Positions 25,371-34,831 are shown, numbered from the stretch's first letter. The stretch is 64,000 nucleotides of DNA from Labilithrix luteola (GCF_001263205.1 NZ_CP012333.1:5942501-6006500), one strand, 5' to 3'. Numbers and translations are program-made. The notes: generated by a model not told the origin, from the sequence alone.

Positions 25371-25904
25371 TGCTCATTCCTGTTGTTACGACACGCCCGC
25401 CGCTCGACCTTCGTTGCAAAATGAAACGAGCTGAACGGCGTGGCACGATGCCAGCGAGTGGCGTCGTGAGGCCGCATGACACGATGCGGACGCATGCTCC
25501 GTCAAGGTTTGATCTACGCTCGGGAGGATCGCGATCTTCCCCACGAGCGGAGTCCACGCGCGGGGCGAACGGCGCGGCGGGCGAAGCGCTGCACGCGAAC
25601 CTTCTCCCTGTAAAATAGGCAACTCGTTGCGAGTCGCCCGGAGGGAAGGTCGAGGGCCGCGGGGCCAGGCACGAATCGCTCGTGCCGTCGATACCTCCCA
25701 ACGGCGTACGTCGGGACGTTTTCGCTCGCGGGCGGCGACAAGAAATTGTCACGGAAACCGCGCGCCGTTTGAATTCTGGCACACGACGTTCGTCGAACGA
25801 AGATTTTCCTGCGAGCGTCCGGTCGCGTGTGTCGGCGGCCGCGTGGCAGTTCCGCGATTGAGATGCCGGTCGAGCAGACGAGGGGCCGCGCGGCACGCGG
25901 GTAA
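25371..25904. other. No gene seen
   Basis: All long frames are Arg-rich shadow translations. The first 100 bases upstream of 25370 should contain the promoter of the TRL-like gene. Confidence 0.45.
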
Positions 25905-26474
25905 ATCGGTAACGCGAGCTACACGCTCGTCGACGTCCGTTCACTCGTGGGCGGTTCGAAAACGAAGCTTGCGCTCATCGTCGTCGGAGCGATCTCCGAG
26001 CCCGTCGTCGAAGCCGCCGGCAACGGGGATGTCAGCGGAACCTTGCGCGGTCGTGCGTATGTTTACCGCTCCGACACGCGCGGCATCGTGTGCGTCGCCG
26101 ACATCGATGTTCGCAACTCTCCCTCGATCGACATTCGCTACAGGGAGCTCGCGACAGCGGTCGACAATTCGAATCGAACGGAGGCGGCGGAGCAGAGGCT
26201 CGTTCGTGATCTCGACGTCCAGATTCGCCGCGCGCTTGCTGCCGAACTTCGTACGCCAGCCTCGCGCTGACCGGCGTCGGCCGCGCATTATTCGCAAACA
26301 CCAGGCGGGCAAGGTTATATCGACAGTTACCGCCTCATCCTGGATACCGCCCCGGTGAAGGCGGACACGCTTAGCGGCGAACCCGGACAGGCAGGAACCG
26401 ATGGTTCCAGCGCATCGAGCATCGGTGCGCTCTCGGCCGACGCGGGCGTCGCGGAGGACGTCCACGCTTTTTGA
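25905..26474 (+). pseudogene. Decayed gene interrupted by an in-frame stop
   Basis: From 25905 the frame reads as protein with good codon bias (YTLVDVRSLVGGSKTKLALIV-like N-terminus, then RGRAYVYRSDTRGIVCVADIDV and an ending DLDVQIRRALAAELR). A TGA stops it at 26268. After that stop the same frame continues protein-like for 67 codons (GGQGYIDSYRLILDTAPVK...EDVHAF) to TGA at 26472. A TAA at 25902 cuts the 5' side, and no signal peptide or good start is present. A GTG at 25947 could start a 107-residue product. I read this as the remains of one or two adjacent genes; the family is unknown. Confidence 0.4.
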
Positions 26475-26558
26475 ACGACGCTCGAGAGTAGAACCAAGCG
26501 CGCGCTCCGACCTACGCAGGGGAGCGCGCGCGCTCAGCCGTCGAGGCCTAGCCGTGGC

Positions 26559-27236
26559 TCAGAGCCGATACAGGTAGCCGGCAGAGAACAACAAGACGTG
26601 ATCGATGTACTGGTACGACTCGTTGACGACCGTGCCAGTTCGGACGAGCCTGGCTGTGTGGTCGAGCCACGTGATGTGCGCGATCCACGCGAGTTCGAAG
26701 TATCCACCCGAATGGCGGCCTGCGATGTCGACGCCGCAGAGGAGTCCGCCGTTCGCGCCGAGCCCCGTACCATACGAATGCTGTACCGCGCGGCCTTCCC
26801 CTGCCTGGCTCGGCGCCAAGGTGACCCCCAGCGGCGCGGAACAATACCCGCCAAAAATCCCCTCTCGCGCATGCACCTCCGGCCCCAGCGACAGATCGAT
26901 GCGGTAACGCTCGTCGCCAGCTGTTTCCGCCCAACGCGTGTTCCAAATGCTGAACCGCGTCAATCCCATCACTCCAAAGCGCTCACTCAGCGCATGCGAA
27001 TAGCCCGCATGAAATCCAAAATAGAGGTTGCCCCCCTCGTCAGCGGCTCGCTTTCCATCAATCCAGAAGGGGCCCGAAAAAAGAGCTCCGAACTCAGTGC
27101 CGAGGAAAAGCCGTGATTGTTGGCGGGGCGGCGGGGGGGCGGCGGGGGTGACGACGACCGAATCCGCACCAGCGACGCGTCCCCACGAGAGCATGCCCAG
27201 GACAGCGGCTCCAATCAGGATGATTCGATTCCTCAC
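26559..27236 (-). CDS. Exported outer-membrane barrel-like protein
   Basis: A GTG start at 27236, overlapping the stop of the upstream membrane gene as GTGA, gives 225 residues. It begins with a signal peptide (IILIGAAVLGMLSWGRVAGA), a short Pro-rich linker, then alternating aromatic strands (FLGTEFGALFSGPFWIDG, NLYFGFHAGYSHALSERFG, LLFSAGYLYRL) that end in a hydrophobic C-terminal Leu after aromatic residues, as in outer-membrane barrels. The four-base overlap implies translational coupling with the upstream gene. Confidence 0.6.
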   Translation of the reverse strand: MRNRIILIGAAVLGMLSWGRVAGADSVVVTPAAPPPPRQQSRLFLGTEFGALFSGPFWIDGKRAADEGGNLYFGFHAGYSHALSERFGVMGLTRFSIWNTRWAETAGDERYRIDLSLGPEVHAREGIFGGYCSAPLGVTLAPSQAGEGRAVQHSYGTGLGANGGLLCGVDIAGRHSGGYFELAWIAHITWLDHTARLVRTGTVVNESYQYIDHVLLFSAGYLYRL

Positions 27237-28225
27237 GGCGCGTGCTCGCAAGTGCCCGTCATGGGCGGCAAGGTCCATTCGACGGACCAGGTGTCCAGAA
27301 GAGACGTTCGTTGGATCACGAGCAATTCGCCGACTTGCTCGAGGAGGAGCGCGTGAGGATCGGCGCGGTCGGCCCTGTCCGTCGAATCGACCTTCGAAAT
27401 TTGATTCCAGAAGACGGCTGTGTCGGGCATGCCGGCAATGCGAACGATGACGGCGTCACACGCCCGCGCCGGTAGGGTGCCGGCATCGGGGTGATTGCTC
27501 TTGTCCGACGCGTCTCGCCAGTCCGAGTCGAGCGGCACGGAATCCGCGCTGGGAGCGGACCAGCACCGATCGAATACGAAGTTTTCGGGTTGAAGCAGCG
27601 ATTGAGGAGCCGTCGCCACCACCGCGCAATCGGGGGGGACGTTTGCTCGGAAGAGGACCACGTCAACGTCGCGGTGGGTCAGGTTGATCAGGTACGCCGA
27701 GCTCTGGAACGTGGCTACGTCTCGGCTCGTCGCGACGCAGGCAAAAGCACCGAGGAGAGCTCCAAGCCGGTGCACGGCACGGCGTAGGCGAAAGGGCTCG
27801 CGCCCAGCGCGCTCGCATCGACTGATCCGCCAAGCGAGCGGAAGAACGGCGAGAGCCGCCAGATCCGTCCCGTCCGACCAGATGCGCCATGACAGCCCGC
27901 CGAGTGACGCCGCCCAGACGAGCAGTGATGCCGCTTTCGACGAGAGCTTGATCGCGATGAATGGAACCGCCACGGACGCAAGGCACGCGAGCCCTCCGCC
28001 ACGAGACTTCGGCCGAACGAGCGACGCGACGAGGACCGGAGCCACGATGAGCCCTGCGAAGTCACTCAGCTTCCCCGTGACCGCACCGGCCATGGGGGAG
28101 CGCTTCAGCGCGAAGTCGTTCACGAGCAGGAGCGCCAGCGCGATCCACCAAAGCGGATGTGTCAGCGGGGACCGCCATCCATCCGTCGCTTCCTTCTCGC
28201 CCGTTGGCCGCCTGCTTACGAACAT
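27233..28225 (-). CDS. Polytopic membrane protein, function unknown
   Basis: The 330-residue protein has four or five hydrophobic helices in the first half (WWIALALLLVNDFALK, GLIVAPVLVASLV, GLACLASVAVPFIAIKL, LAALAVLPLAW) with a conserved-looking TGKLSDFAGL loop, then one further segment (LGALLGAFACVATS) and a soluble, strand-rich C-terminal domain that probably faces the periplasm. I do not recognise a named family. It is coupled to the barrel-like gene downstream. Confidence 0.65.
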   Translation of the reverse strand: MFVSRRPTGEKEATDGWRSPLTHPLWWIALALLLVNDFALKRSPMAGAVTGKLSDFAGLIVAPVLVASLVRPKSRGGGLACLASVAVPFIAIKLSSKAASLLVWAASLGGLSWRIWSDGTDLAALAVLPLAWRISRCERAGREPFRLRRAVHRLGALLGAFACVATSRDVATFQSSAYLINLTHRDVDVVLFRANVPPDCAVVATAPQSLLQPENFVFDRCWSAPSADSVPLDSDWRDASDKSNHPDAGTLPARACDAVIVRIAGMPDTAVFWNQISKVDSTDRADRADPHALLLEQVGELLVIQRTSLLDTWSVEWTLPPMTGTCEHAP

Positions 28226-28372
28226 TCAGTCCACGGTTACGACCGCGCGAGCGATCGTTCGCTCCCCCAAGCACGGCTCGTACCGACGCCGAATTTGCGA
28301 GTCTCGCAAAGCTTCGCGCGCTCGTCCATCTCTGCAGTCGGCGAGCGAGTCGCTAAGAGACGTCGCGCGCGC

Positions 28373-28651
28373 TCAACGCGGTGGAGGCAGAGGCGACGCG
28401 ACCGACGGACAGGACCACGTCTTGTTCGTGCAGTAACAGTCCGGCGGTTCTCCCGGAGTAGCGATGGGAGCGATCTCGCTCATTGGGCCCGTGAATCGGC
28501 ACATCGCCCCTTCCTTCGTGCACGGAGCCCCCGTCTGCACCCGGCCGTTGCAGGGATTGCCGGCACCGGCGTCGCCAGGCGTCGTCGGTTCGTGCTTTCC
28601 GCAGCCAACGGAAGCGACTGCAAGGAAGACGAGGAGGAACGCGCGAGCCAT
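28373..28651 (-). CDS. Small Cys-containing lipoprotein
   Basis: Starting at the Met before ARAFLLVFLAVASVGCGKHE gives a 92-residue lipoprotein with a clear lipobox. The mature part has six Cys residues (NPCNGRVQTGAPCTKEGAMCRF, DCYCTNKTWSC) and a Pro-rich end. The downstream YCTNKTWSC motif suggests a tiny disulfide domain. Function unknown. Confidence 0.6.
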   Translation of the reverse strand: MARAFLLVFLAVASVGCGKHEPTTPGDAGAGNPCNGRVQTGAPCTKEGAMCRFTGPMSEIAPIATPGEPPDCYCTNKTWSCPSVASPLPPPR

Positions 28652-28772
28652 CTTGGCTAGCGTACGAGAGGCCATCCATGGATGGCTCGAAATTTTCTCG
28701 ATCGAAGCCGATCCAGAGGCGAGAGCTTCGAAGCGACCATGGGGCGTGCACGCCTCGTCGAACGACACTGAG

Positions 28773-30653
28773 CTATTCGCCAAACTCCACTCGGACGACG
28801 CGAAGCCGCTTTTCGACCGCGGCGCCGACCGACTCTCCGTAGAGCGTGTGCAGGTGGAAGGCGCGCGGGAACTTGGCGGCGAGTTGCTCGTAGCGGAGCG
28901 CTACCTCGCGCTTTGGGGGGCGAGGGCGATCGACGGCGACGAAACCGTGTGGCCGGGCCTGATCGCCGAAGCGAATGCGATAACCGGTGAGCAGTGAACG
29001 GCTGCGCCCCAACGCGACGTCCCAGCCGTCGTAGACTTCGCCTGCCACTGGGCGCTTCGCCATCATCTCTCTCGCCATCTCGTCGGTCACATTTCGTCCG
29101 TGACGCCATGGCTCGGCGTGAGAGACGTCCCGCGTGATCAGGCCCGCGGTGTCGTAGATGCGAACGCCCGTGTAGTAGCCGACGGCGCCGATGTCCCGCC
29201 CGACGAACCAGCTCGACGAGATCGGAGAGGCACTCGCCTCGAGGACGCCCCATGCCTGGGTGATCTGGCCCATGTCGTAGTTGCTCATTTGCGCAACGTG
29301 GGGTGGCTCGACACGGCGAAAGGCGAGCAGGGTGTCGTTCCACTTCTCTGCAGACTTGGGCTTTCGAAACCGGTTCTTGTCGACCTCGAGGACGCTGACG
29401 CGGTGGTCGAGCCTCGCGACCTCGGCGCTGCTCGCGGTGAGCGCGAAGAGACCCATCAGGATTCCGGCAGCGTACGGCGCGCGAGCGTCCTTGGGCATCG
29501 ACCGCAACGATGCCTCGACCGCCAGGGCGATCCCGAGCGGTGCAAGGATCGTCACGGGTAGAAGGTGACGAAGACTCGGCATCCAATCGACCTCCACGTT
29601 GCACGTGAAGAGGATGACGGCCGCGGAGATGGCGAACGGTCCGAGACGTGATCGCGCGAATCCGAAGATTCCGAGGAGGACCGTGCCGACGCCGAGGACG
29701 AGGCGTTCCCATCTGCCCACGCCTTCGGCATAGAGAGGTGCCAACTTCGAGAGGGCAAACCGGGCGCCTTCGCCTTTGACGTAATACGTATTGGCGAAGA
29801 CGTCGTGGTAGTACCAAACGCGGATTCCGAGAGCGGCCAGGAGTACGAGCGCCGTCGCTCCGAGGGCGGGGGCCCGTGCCGCGAGCCTGGATTTCCAGAG
29901 CGCCGGTGATGCCACGAGAACGGATTCGGCGGCGAGAACGGCAAGCAGCACGGGTGACTCGGGCCGTGAGAGCCCTAGCGCGATCATCGAAACGGTTGCC
30001 GTGATCGTTGCTCGACGCCGGCTCGAACCGCCTTCGGAAGGCGGGATATCGAACGAACGCAAGGTGACGGCCGTCCACACCAGCAGGGCGAGATGCAGTG
30101 GTGTCTCCAGGCCGAGGAGGGCCCAGGAAACGACGTACGAATTGGCGGCGAGGCAGCCGAGAGGCAGGATGGCCGTCCACGCGCCGAGGCCCATCACGTC
30201 GCGCCCGAGTCGGTAGAGGCCTACGAAGAGCAGCGTGAGGGAGGCTAGGCCGAGGAGCTTCGTGAAGAGGACGCCTTCGATGCCGAGCGCAAGGCCGACC
30301 GCCTGCAGGAGCATCCACAGTGGACTCGAATAGCCCTCGACCGCCTCACCGACGTTGAAGACTGCGCCGTGACCCGACGCGAGATTTTCCGCGTATCGAA
30401 GGGAGATGAACAGATCGTCGACGACGCGAGGAAAGTAATACGCGACGTGAACGAGCGCGCCGATTCCGACGGCGGCCAGGAGCGCCCACCGTGCGAGCAC
30501 CAGCGTTCGCGCGTCGAGCGTGAGGATGGACCCAAGGCCGTCGTGCTTGCTCGAGGCGTTGGGGGAAAGGTCGGATGGCTGAGCGCGTCTCAAGGAAATT
30601 CCCTTCGAGCGCGCACCGGAAAGCTCACGGGCCTCAGCGCGCGCGCGCTGCAA
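28773..30653 (-). CDS. GT-C fold membrane glycosyltransferase
   Basis: The protein (626 residues from the ATG at 30653) has about nine hydrophobic segments over residues 50-420 and a soluble C-terminal domain. The first periplasmic loop reads VVDDLFISLRYAENLASGHGAVFNVGEAVEGYSSPLW, which closely matches the DD-containing loop of AftB-like and other GT-C enzymes that use polyprenyl-phosphate sugars. The later WYYHDVFANTYYVKGEG segment is also typical. It probably transfers a sugar onto an envelope glycan on the periplasmic face. The acceptor is unknown and no other glycan genes are adjacent. The start is uncertain; the first 45 residues are polar. Confidence 0.8.
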   Translation of the reverse strand: MQRARAEARELSGARSKGISLRRAQPSDLSPNASSKHDGLGSILTLDARTLVLARWALLAAVGIGALVHVAYYFPRVVDDLFISLRYAENLASGHGAVFNVGEAVEGYSSPLWMLLQAVGLALGIEGVLFTKLLGLASLTLLFVGLYRLGRDVMGLGAWTAILPLGCLAANSYVVSWALLGLETPLHLALLVWTAVTLRSFDIPPSEGGSSRRRATITATVSMIALGLSRPESPVLLAVLAAESVLVASPALWKSRLAARAPALGATALVLLAALGIRVWYYHDVFANTYYVKGEGARFALSKLAPLYAEGVGRWERLVLGVGTVLLGIFGFARSRLGPFAISAAVILFTCNVEVDWMPSLRHLLPVTILAPLGIALAVEASLRSMPKDARAPYAAGILMGLFALTASSAEVARLDHRVSVLEVDKNRFRKPKSAEKWNDTLLAFRRVEPPHVAQMSNYDMGQITQAWGVLEASASPISSSWFVGRDIGAVGYYTGVRIYDTAGLITRDVSHAEPWRHGRNVTDEMAREMMAKRPVAGEVYDGWDVALGRSRSLLTGYRIRFGDQARPHGFVAVDRPRPPKREVALRYEQLAAKFPRAFHLHTLYGESVGAAVEKRLRVVRVEFGE

Positions 30654-30902
30654 TGCAAGCCGAGGGCCCGACCTCCCGACGTTCGAGCGGGCTCCAATCG
30701 TGCCGATAAATGGCTCGCGCGCGATTGGAGCGTGGCACGGGCTGTGCCGTCACCGCGACGACCGCGTCAGATCGCCGGGCATGGAGCGCGTGGAACCGGC
30801 TCCGCTAAAGCTCAGCGTTGCGTAGGGAGATCGAGCTCATGAGGACGCTCGCTACCGACGTTGCTCGTTCGTCGGAGCGGGCTCCTCGACCTCGGGCAAC
30901 GT

Positions 30903-32066
30903 TCAGGGGGCGCAGCTCGCGACGTTCGTCTTCGTGCCGAAATTCCAGCCCGTGGTGGCCTCGTTCGTGACGGCTCCCGTCGTCGGATCGAAGCTCCGTG
31001 TCGTGCGGATGAGCGCCAGCGGACGAAGTGAGAGGTTCTGCACGACACCCGACGTCGATCCTTGGAAGCGGACCGAGGAGAGAAGCGTCGAGCACCCGAG
31101 CCAGGTGGTGTCGCTCTTCGGGCCAAGCGCGGCGCTCAGCGGTGACATGACGTCCACGACGACCTCGCGCGCGACCGAGCCGGCGCTGATGCGACGGAAG
31201 GCGCAGACACCACTCTTGTCGAACGAGCTGGAGATATCGAAGCGCGTCAGGTCGGTCTTGAACATACCGCTGCCGGCACCGCCGCCTCCGGTCGCCGTGG
31301 CGTCGAACTCGATATCCAGACGATCGATGCGCATCTCGTTGGGCGGGATCGGCCACGCGGGATTCGGGCTGTGGGCGTACGGCCCGAGGTCGACCGTACC
31401 GGTGGCGTTGGCGCACGCGCATGTATCCATGCATTCGCCGGCGGCGGTCGCCGCGTTGTAGGTGGCCGAAGACGTCCCGCTCTCCACGCGCAGAGAGGTC
31501 GGCGCGATGGCGAACGTCTCCACGTAGGTGGTGCCGCCCGCGGCGAGGGTGGCGCTCTCGTGCGAGCTGAAGATCCAGTCGGCGAGCGTGACGAAGGGGA
31601 CGGGCGCGCCGCCGCCGGTTGGGATCAGCGAGAGCGTCGCCGAGGGAAAGTGCGTTCCTTCGAAGAGCGCGTTCAAGAGAGCCGTTGTCTCCGGGCCCGC
31701 ACGCAGCTGGAGTTCGACGGGCGCGAGCGTTGCCTTGCCGCCACTGGGGCTGCCGCCGCCGACAGGAATTGCCACCACCGCGTCGACTCCGAACGAGAAC
31801 GACGTCACGTCGAACTCCGTCGCAGGGCCCGAGGGCGTTCGCTTCACGGCCAGCTTGGCGATCGTCCGGACCTCCGTGGTCACGACGCCGCCTTCGTTCT
31901 CCTTCACGCCCGCGTCCGCCGTCGCCTCCGTCGTGCCCGGCGCGCCAACCGTGCCCGGCGGTCCGGGAGGTCCAGCAGCGCCTTGCGGTCCAGGATCTCC
32001 CTGCGAGCACGCAGCGATTCCGGAGAGCGCGAGCACCACCGACGCGAACCACGAGTTCTTCCCCAT
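30903..32066 (-). CDS. Lipoprotein with a collagen-like stretch and an Hcp-like domain
   Basis: The 387-residue product has a lipobox signal (LALSGIAACSQG) and then seven collagen-type G-x-y triplets (residues 23-44, GDPGPQGAAGPPGPPG...). Residues about 70-205 resemble the Hcp tube protein of type VI secretion (PF05638): FDVTSFSFGVDAVV, then GGKATLAPVELQL, LNALFEGTHFPSATLSLI, a VTLADWIFSS strand and an ETFAIAPTSLRVE end. The C-terminal part is a second, Cys-containing beta domain. Other type VI genes are absent. A lipid-anchored Hcp-fold protein behind a collagen-like spacer cannot form a cytoplasmic tube, so it is more likely a surface domain that reuses the fold. It is divergent from the Cys-repeat/propeller lipoprotein, with 90 bases between. 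Confidence 0.7.
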   Translation of the reverse strand: MGKNSWFASVVLALSGIAACSQGDPGPQGAAGPPGPPGTVGAPGTTEATADAGVKENEGGVVTTEVRTIAKLAVKRTPSGPATEFDVTSFSFGVDAVVAIPVGGGSPSGGKATLAPVELQLRAGPETTALLNALFEGTHFPSATLSLIPTGGGAPVPFVTLADWIFSSHESATLAAGGTTYVETFAIAPTSLRVESGTSSATYNAATAAGECMDTCACANATGTVDLGPYAHSPNPAWPIPPNEMRIDRLDIEFDATATGGGGAGSGMFKTDLTRFDISSSFDKSGVCAFRRISAGSVAREVVVDVMSPLSAALGPKSDTTWLGCSTLLSSVRFQGSTSGVVQNLSLRPLALIRTTRSFDPTTGAVTNEATTGWNFGTKTNVASCAP

Positions 32067-32156
32067 GGCTCGAGCGTACCATCTTTGCTGCGATGGACTC
32101 TCGTGTCGTCGTTTTGCGGGGAAGGTCGGTGAGCGTGCCTACGTAGGTTCCGTCGC

Positions 32157-33986
32157 ATGCTCTCACGACTCCTCGTTTGCTTTGCTGGAATCTCCCTTCT
32201 GCTCGCCGTGGCTTGCGGCTCGGAGCCGGCCGGCGATCCATCGTCCTCCTCTTCGCCAAACAGCGCGAATGCCAGGGGCGGAGCGGATGACGGCTCGGAT
32301 GCCGCGCCGAACGACCCTTCGAACGACCCTTCCACGGATCCGAAGACGAGCTGCGCGGACGCGTGCACCGAAGGCGCTCGGTCGTGCGAGGGGGCGGGAT
32401 TTGCTTCGTGTGAGCGCGGACCGAGCGGGTGCACCGGATGGTCGGCCATCGAAAAATGCGCTTCCGGGGAGTTCTGTTCGGCCGGAAGGTGCACGAAGAG
32501 CTGCACGAACCAATGCACCGAGGGCAGCGTGCAGTGCTCGGCGACCTCGAATGGGATCTCCACGTGCGCAAAGCAACCCTCGGGCTGCACCGATTGGAGC
32601 GCGCCCGTCGCCTGCAGCTCGCCGAAGGTGTGCTCGGGAGGCCAGTGCGTTTCGCAGTGCACGAACCAGTGCACGGTCGGCGCCAAGCAATGCTCGGGTA
32701 TCGGAAATGGCGTCGCCACGTGCGTGCTCAAGCCCTCGGGCTGCACCGACTGGGATGCGCCTGTAGCGTGCGACGGGAACACGGCGTGCTCGGGAGGTCA
32801 GTGCGTTTCGCAATGCACGAACCAGTGCACGGTCGGCGCCAAGCAGTGCGCAGGCGTCGGCAACGGCGTGGCGACGTGCGTGGTCAAGGCGTCGGGCTGC
32901 ACCGACTGGGACACGCCCGCGCCGTGCGATGCGAACAAGACATGCTCGGGCGGACAATGCCTCACGCAATGCACGAACCAGTGCACCGCCGGCGCCAAGC
33001 AATGCTCGGGGCAAGGCGTCGCGACGTGCGTGGTGAAGCCGTCAGGCTGCACCGACTGGGACACGGCCGTGGCCTGCACGGGCGGTCAAACGTGTGCGGG
33101 CGGCGTCTGCCAAGGCGGCGGCCCCGTGACCTGGCGGGTCGCTGCGTCGCCCACCACACAGATGCTGCGGGACGTGTGGGGAGCCAACGCGAGTGATGTC
33201 TGGGCCGTCGGCGACGCCGGCAGCCTCCTTCACTACGACGGAGCGGCATGGTCGGCCGCCAACTCGGGGACGACGGCCGATCTGGTATCGATCTGGGGTT
33301 CGAGCGCCAGCAACGTCTGGGCCGTCTCGACCACGAACGCGGAGATCCTCCACTACGACGGCACGAAGTGGACGAAGTCGACGCCGCTCGCCACCGCCGC
33401 CTTCTTCAGCACCATCTGGGGCACCGGCGCGAACGACGTCTGGGCCGCGGGCGCAATCAAGAACGGAGGCGGAACGTACAGTCAGTTCCTCGGCCATTTC
33501 GACGGCACGACCTGGTCCGCGGTCACCGGCACGGCGGCTCCCTCCATGGGAGGCTGGTTGGGGAGCGTTTGGTCGAACGTTCCCAACGATGTCTGGGTGT
33601 TCGACGGCCTCGGGAACGCTTCCCACCTCCGGGGCGGAACATGGACCGCGATCTCGCAGGTCGGCTTCAAGGCCATGGGGACCAGCCCGAACGATGTCTG
33701 GTTCCCCTACGGCAGCTACATCAAGCACTACGACGGTACGACCGTCAGCTCGGTGACCTCGCCGTTTGCCAACGGTCAGTGGTACGACGTGTTCACCCGT
33801 ACCTCGACGGATGCGTGGATGGTGGGAACGAGCGGACGCGTCATCCACTTCAACGGCGCGGCCTGGTCCGTCGACTCGAATGGGACGGGACTCACGACGA
33901 GCGCTCTCTGGGGCGTGTGGGCGAATAGCTCGAGCGACGTCTGGGCCGTCGGCGACAAGGGAGTGATTCTCCACCTCGGCTCATGA
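32157..33986 (+). CDS. Lipoprotein with Cys-rich repeats and a seven-unit propeller
   Basis: The 609-residue product begins with a lipobox signal (LLLAVACGSEP). An acidic Ser/Asp/Pro linker leads to five tandem Cys-rich units of about 50 residues (residues 65-315), each of the form C-T-N-Q-C-T, Q-C-[SA], A-T-C, SGCTDW and C-SGGQ-C. The last 280 residues hold seven units with the core [SN]-DVWAVG-x-x-G-x-[IL]-x-H-[YF]-DG-x-x-W, which fit a seven-blade beta-propeller. Both repeat types are common in Polyangiales surface lipoproteins; binding of an outside ligand is inferred. The Cys-rich units are nearly identical in DNA as well, so the copy number may vary between strains. Confidence 0.85.
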   Translation: MLSRLLVCFAGISLLLAVACGSEPAGDPSSSSSPNSANARGGADDGSDAAPNDPSNDPSTDPKTSCADACTEGARSCEGAGFASCERGPSGCTGWSAIEKCASGEFCSAGRCTKSCTNQCTEGSVQCSATSNGISTCAKQPSGCTDWSAPVACSSPKVCSGGQCVSQCTNQCTVGAKQCSGIGNGVATCVLKPSGCTDWDAPVACDGNTACSGGQCVSQCTNQCTVGAKQCAGVGNGVATCVVKASGCTDWDTPAPCDANKTCSGGQCLTQCTNQCTAGAKQCSGQGVATCVVKPSGCTDWDTAVACTGGQTCAGGVCQGGGPVTWRVAASPTTQMLRDVWGANASDVWAVGDAGSLLHYDGAAWSAANSGTTADLVSIWGSSASNVWAVSTTNAEILHYDGTKWTKSTPLATAAFFSTIWGTGANDVWAAGAIKNGGGTYSQFLGHFDGTTWSAVTGTAAPSMGGWLGSVWSNVPNDVWVFDGLGNASHLRGGTWTAISQVGFKAMGTSPNDVWFPYGSYIKHYDGTTVSSVTSPFANGQWYDVFTRTSTDAWMVGTSGRVIHFNGAAWSVDSNGTGLTTSALWGVWANSSSDVWAVGDKGVILHLGS

Positions 33987-34010
33987 TCCGACGCTGTCGA
34001 CTCGGCGACC

Positions 34011-34056
34011 GCGGTGCTTTGCCGGCGAGCCATGCGTCCTTTCGGGACGCGGCAAC
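34011..34056 (-). repeat. Truncated copy of the 5' end of the lipoprotein gene at 36348
   Basis: These 46 bases match 36326-36371 at about 40 positions, covering the ribosome binding site (GAAAGGACGC), the start codon and the first nine codons (MARRQSTAV here, MVRRQSIAI there). After that the two differ, and here the frame runs into the 3' end of the propeller lipoprotein without a lipobox. It looks like the leftover start of a duplicated gene. The rest of the 33987-34450 gap shows no gene. Confidence 0.5.
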
Positions 34057-34408
34057 CTAAACACGATCGCCCGGAGCCAGATCCAAACCTGTTGACCTGA
34101 GATCCGCCGGAGATCACGGTGTCGCGAGCTTCGGAAGGCGACCATGGCGAGAGCTGCTCCACCTGGGCACGTGTCGGCGTCAGCCACGCGTCGACACGTT
34201 CGGAGCCGGCCCACAACCTCAGGCGATCGTCGAGGTCGGGGCAATCGACGCGACCTCCATGCCGCGGTACACGACTCGAAACGCCGATCGGTTTCGCGCA
34301 GTCGGAAAATCCATGGGCTACGTCAATGGGTTCTGGTTTCGCGTCGTAGACCCTCGTGGACGTGTTTGCGCGCGGAATAGCCGCCCCAACGGGCGCAGAG
34401 CAGGAACC

Positions 34409-34443
34409 GTCTCCTGCCCCTGCGCAGGCGAGGGACAGGAGAC
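34409..34443 (-). terminator. Hairpin after the small lipoprotein gene
   Basis: GTCTCCTGCCCC pairs with GGGACAGGAGAC with one mismatch around an 11-base loop, eight bases past the stop codon of the minus-strand gene at 34451. There is no T-run, so it may act only as an RNA 3' end stabiliser. Confidence 0.5.
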
Positions 34444-34450
34444 GAATGCC

Positions 34451-34831
34451 TTAGCGAGCGAGGAAGTCCGTCAGCGCGAAGTCGACCGTCCGAAACGTCG
34501 TGTTGTCGTGGTTGATCGTGAACGGCGGAATGACGAGCGTCCGACTGACCGCCGCGCCGTTGGCATCCAGAAACGTCGCCGCTCCCGTGTAGTTGTTCGG
34601 GGCGAGATCGATGTTCGTCTGGAAGCTGCTGCAGGCCGCGAATCGCGTCGCGGCCGTAGCGCCGGCGGGGTCGACGACGACGACGCGCATTTGCGTTGCC
34701 GGTCCGCACGCCGTCGGATTCGTCGTGCCGGCAATCGTCCAGTTCTGTTGCAGCGTCCCGTCGTCGTTGCTGCTGGTACATCCCATCCCACTCATGACCA
34801 GCGCTCCGAGTCCGATCGAGATCCACTTCAT
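34451..34831 (-). CDS. Small lipoprotein, beta-rich
   Basis: The ATG at 34831 follows a near-perfect ribosome binding site (AAGGAGGCCAC). The 126-residue product has a lipobox signal (LGALVMSGMGC) and a strand-rich mature part (MRVVVVDPAG, NIDLAPNNYTGAATFLDANG, TLVIPPFTI), suggesting a small beta-sandwich. Function unknown. Confidence 0.7.
   Translation of the reverse strand: MKWISIGLGALVMSGMGCTSSNDDGTLQQNWTIAGTTNPTACGPATQMRVVVVDPAGATAATRFAACSSFQTNIDLAPNNYTGAATFLDANGAAVSRTLVIPPFTINHDNTTFRTVDFALTDFLAR

Noticed and set aside
26268..26270. Selenocysteine at the internal TGA of the 25905-26474 relic
   Set aside because: The 5' end of the frame is also broken by TAA and no Cys-containing homologue pattern is visible, so decay is more likely.
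28657..30318. A 553-codon minus-strand frame overlapping the glycosyltransferase gene
   Set aside because: Translation is Arg/Pro-rich without domains, while the other frame gives a complete membrane enzyme.
30903..32066. A type VI secretion locus
   Set aside because: Only one Hcp-like domain is present, on a lipoprotein; no sheath, baseplate or ClpV genes occur.
34259..34450. A plus-strand small ORF starting at 34259
   Set aside because: Only the first 40 codons look protein-like, third positions are not biased, and it runs antisense through the hairpin and the lipoprotein gene at 34451.
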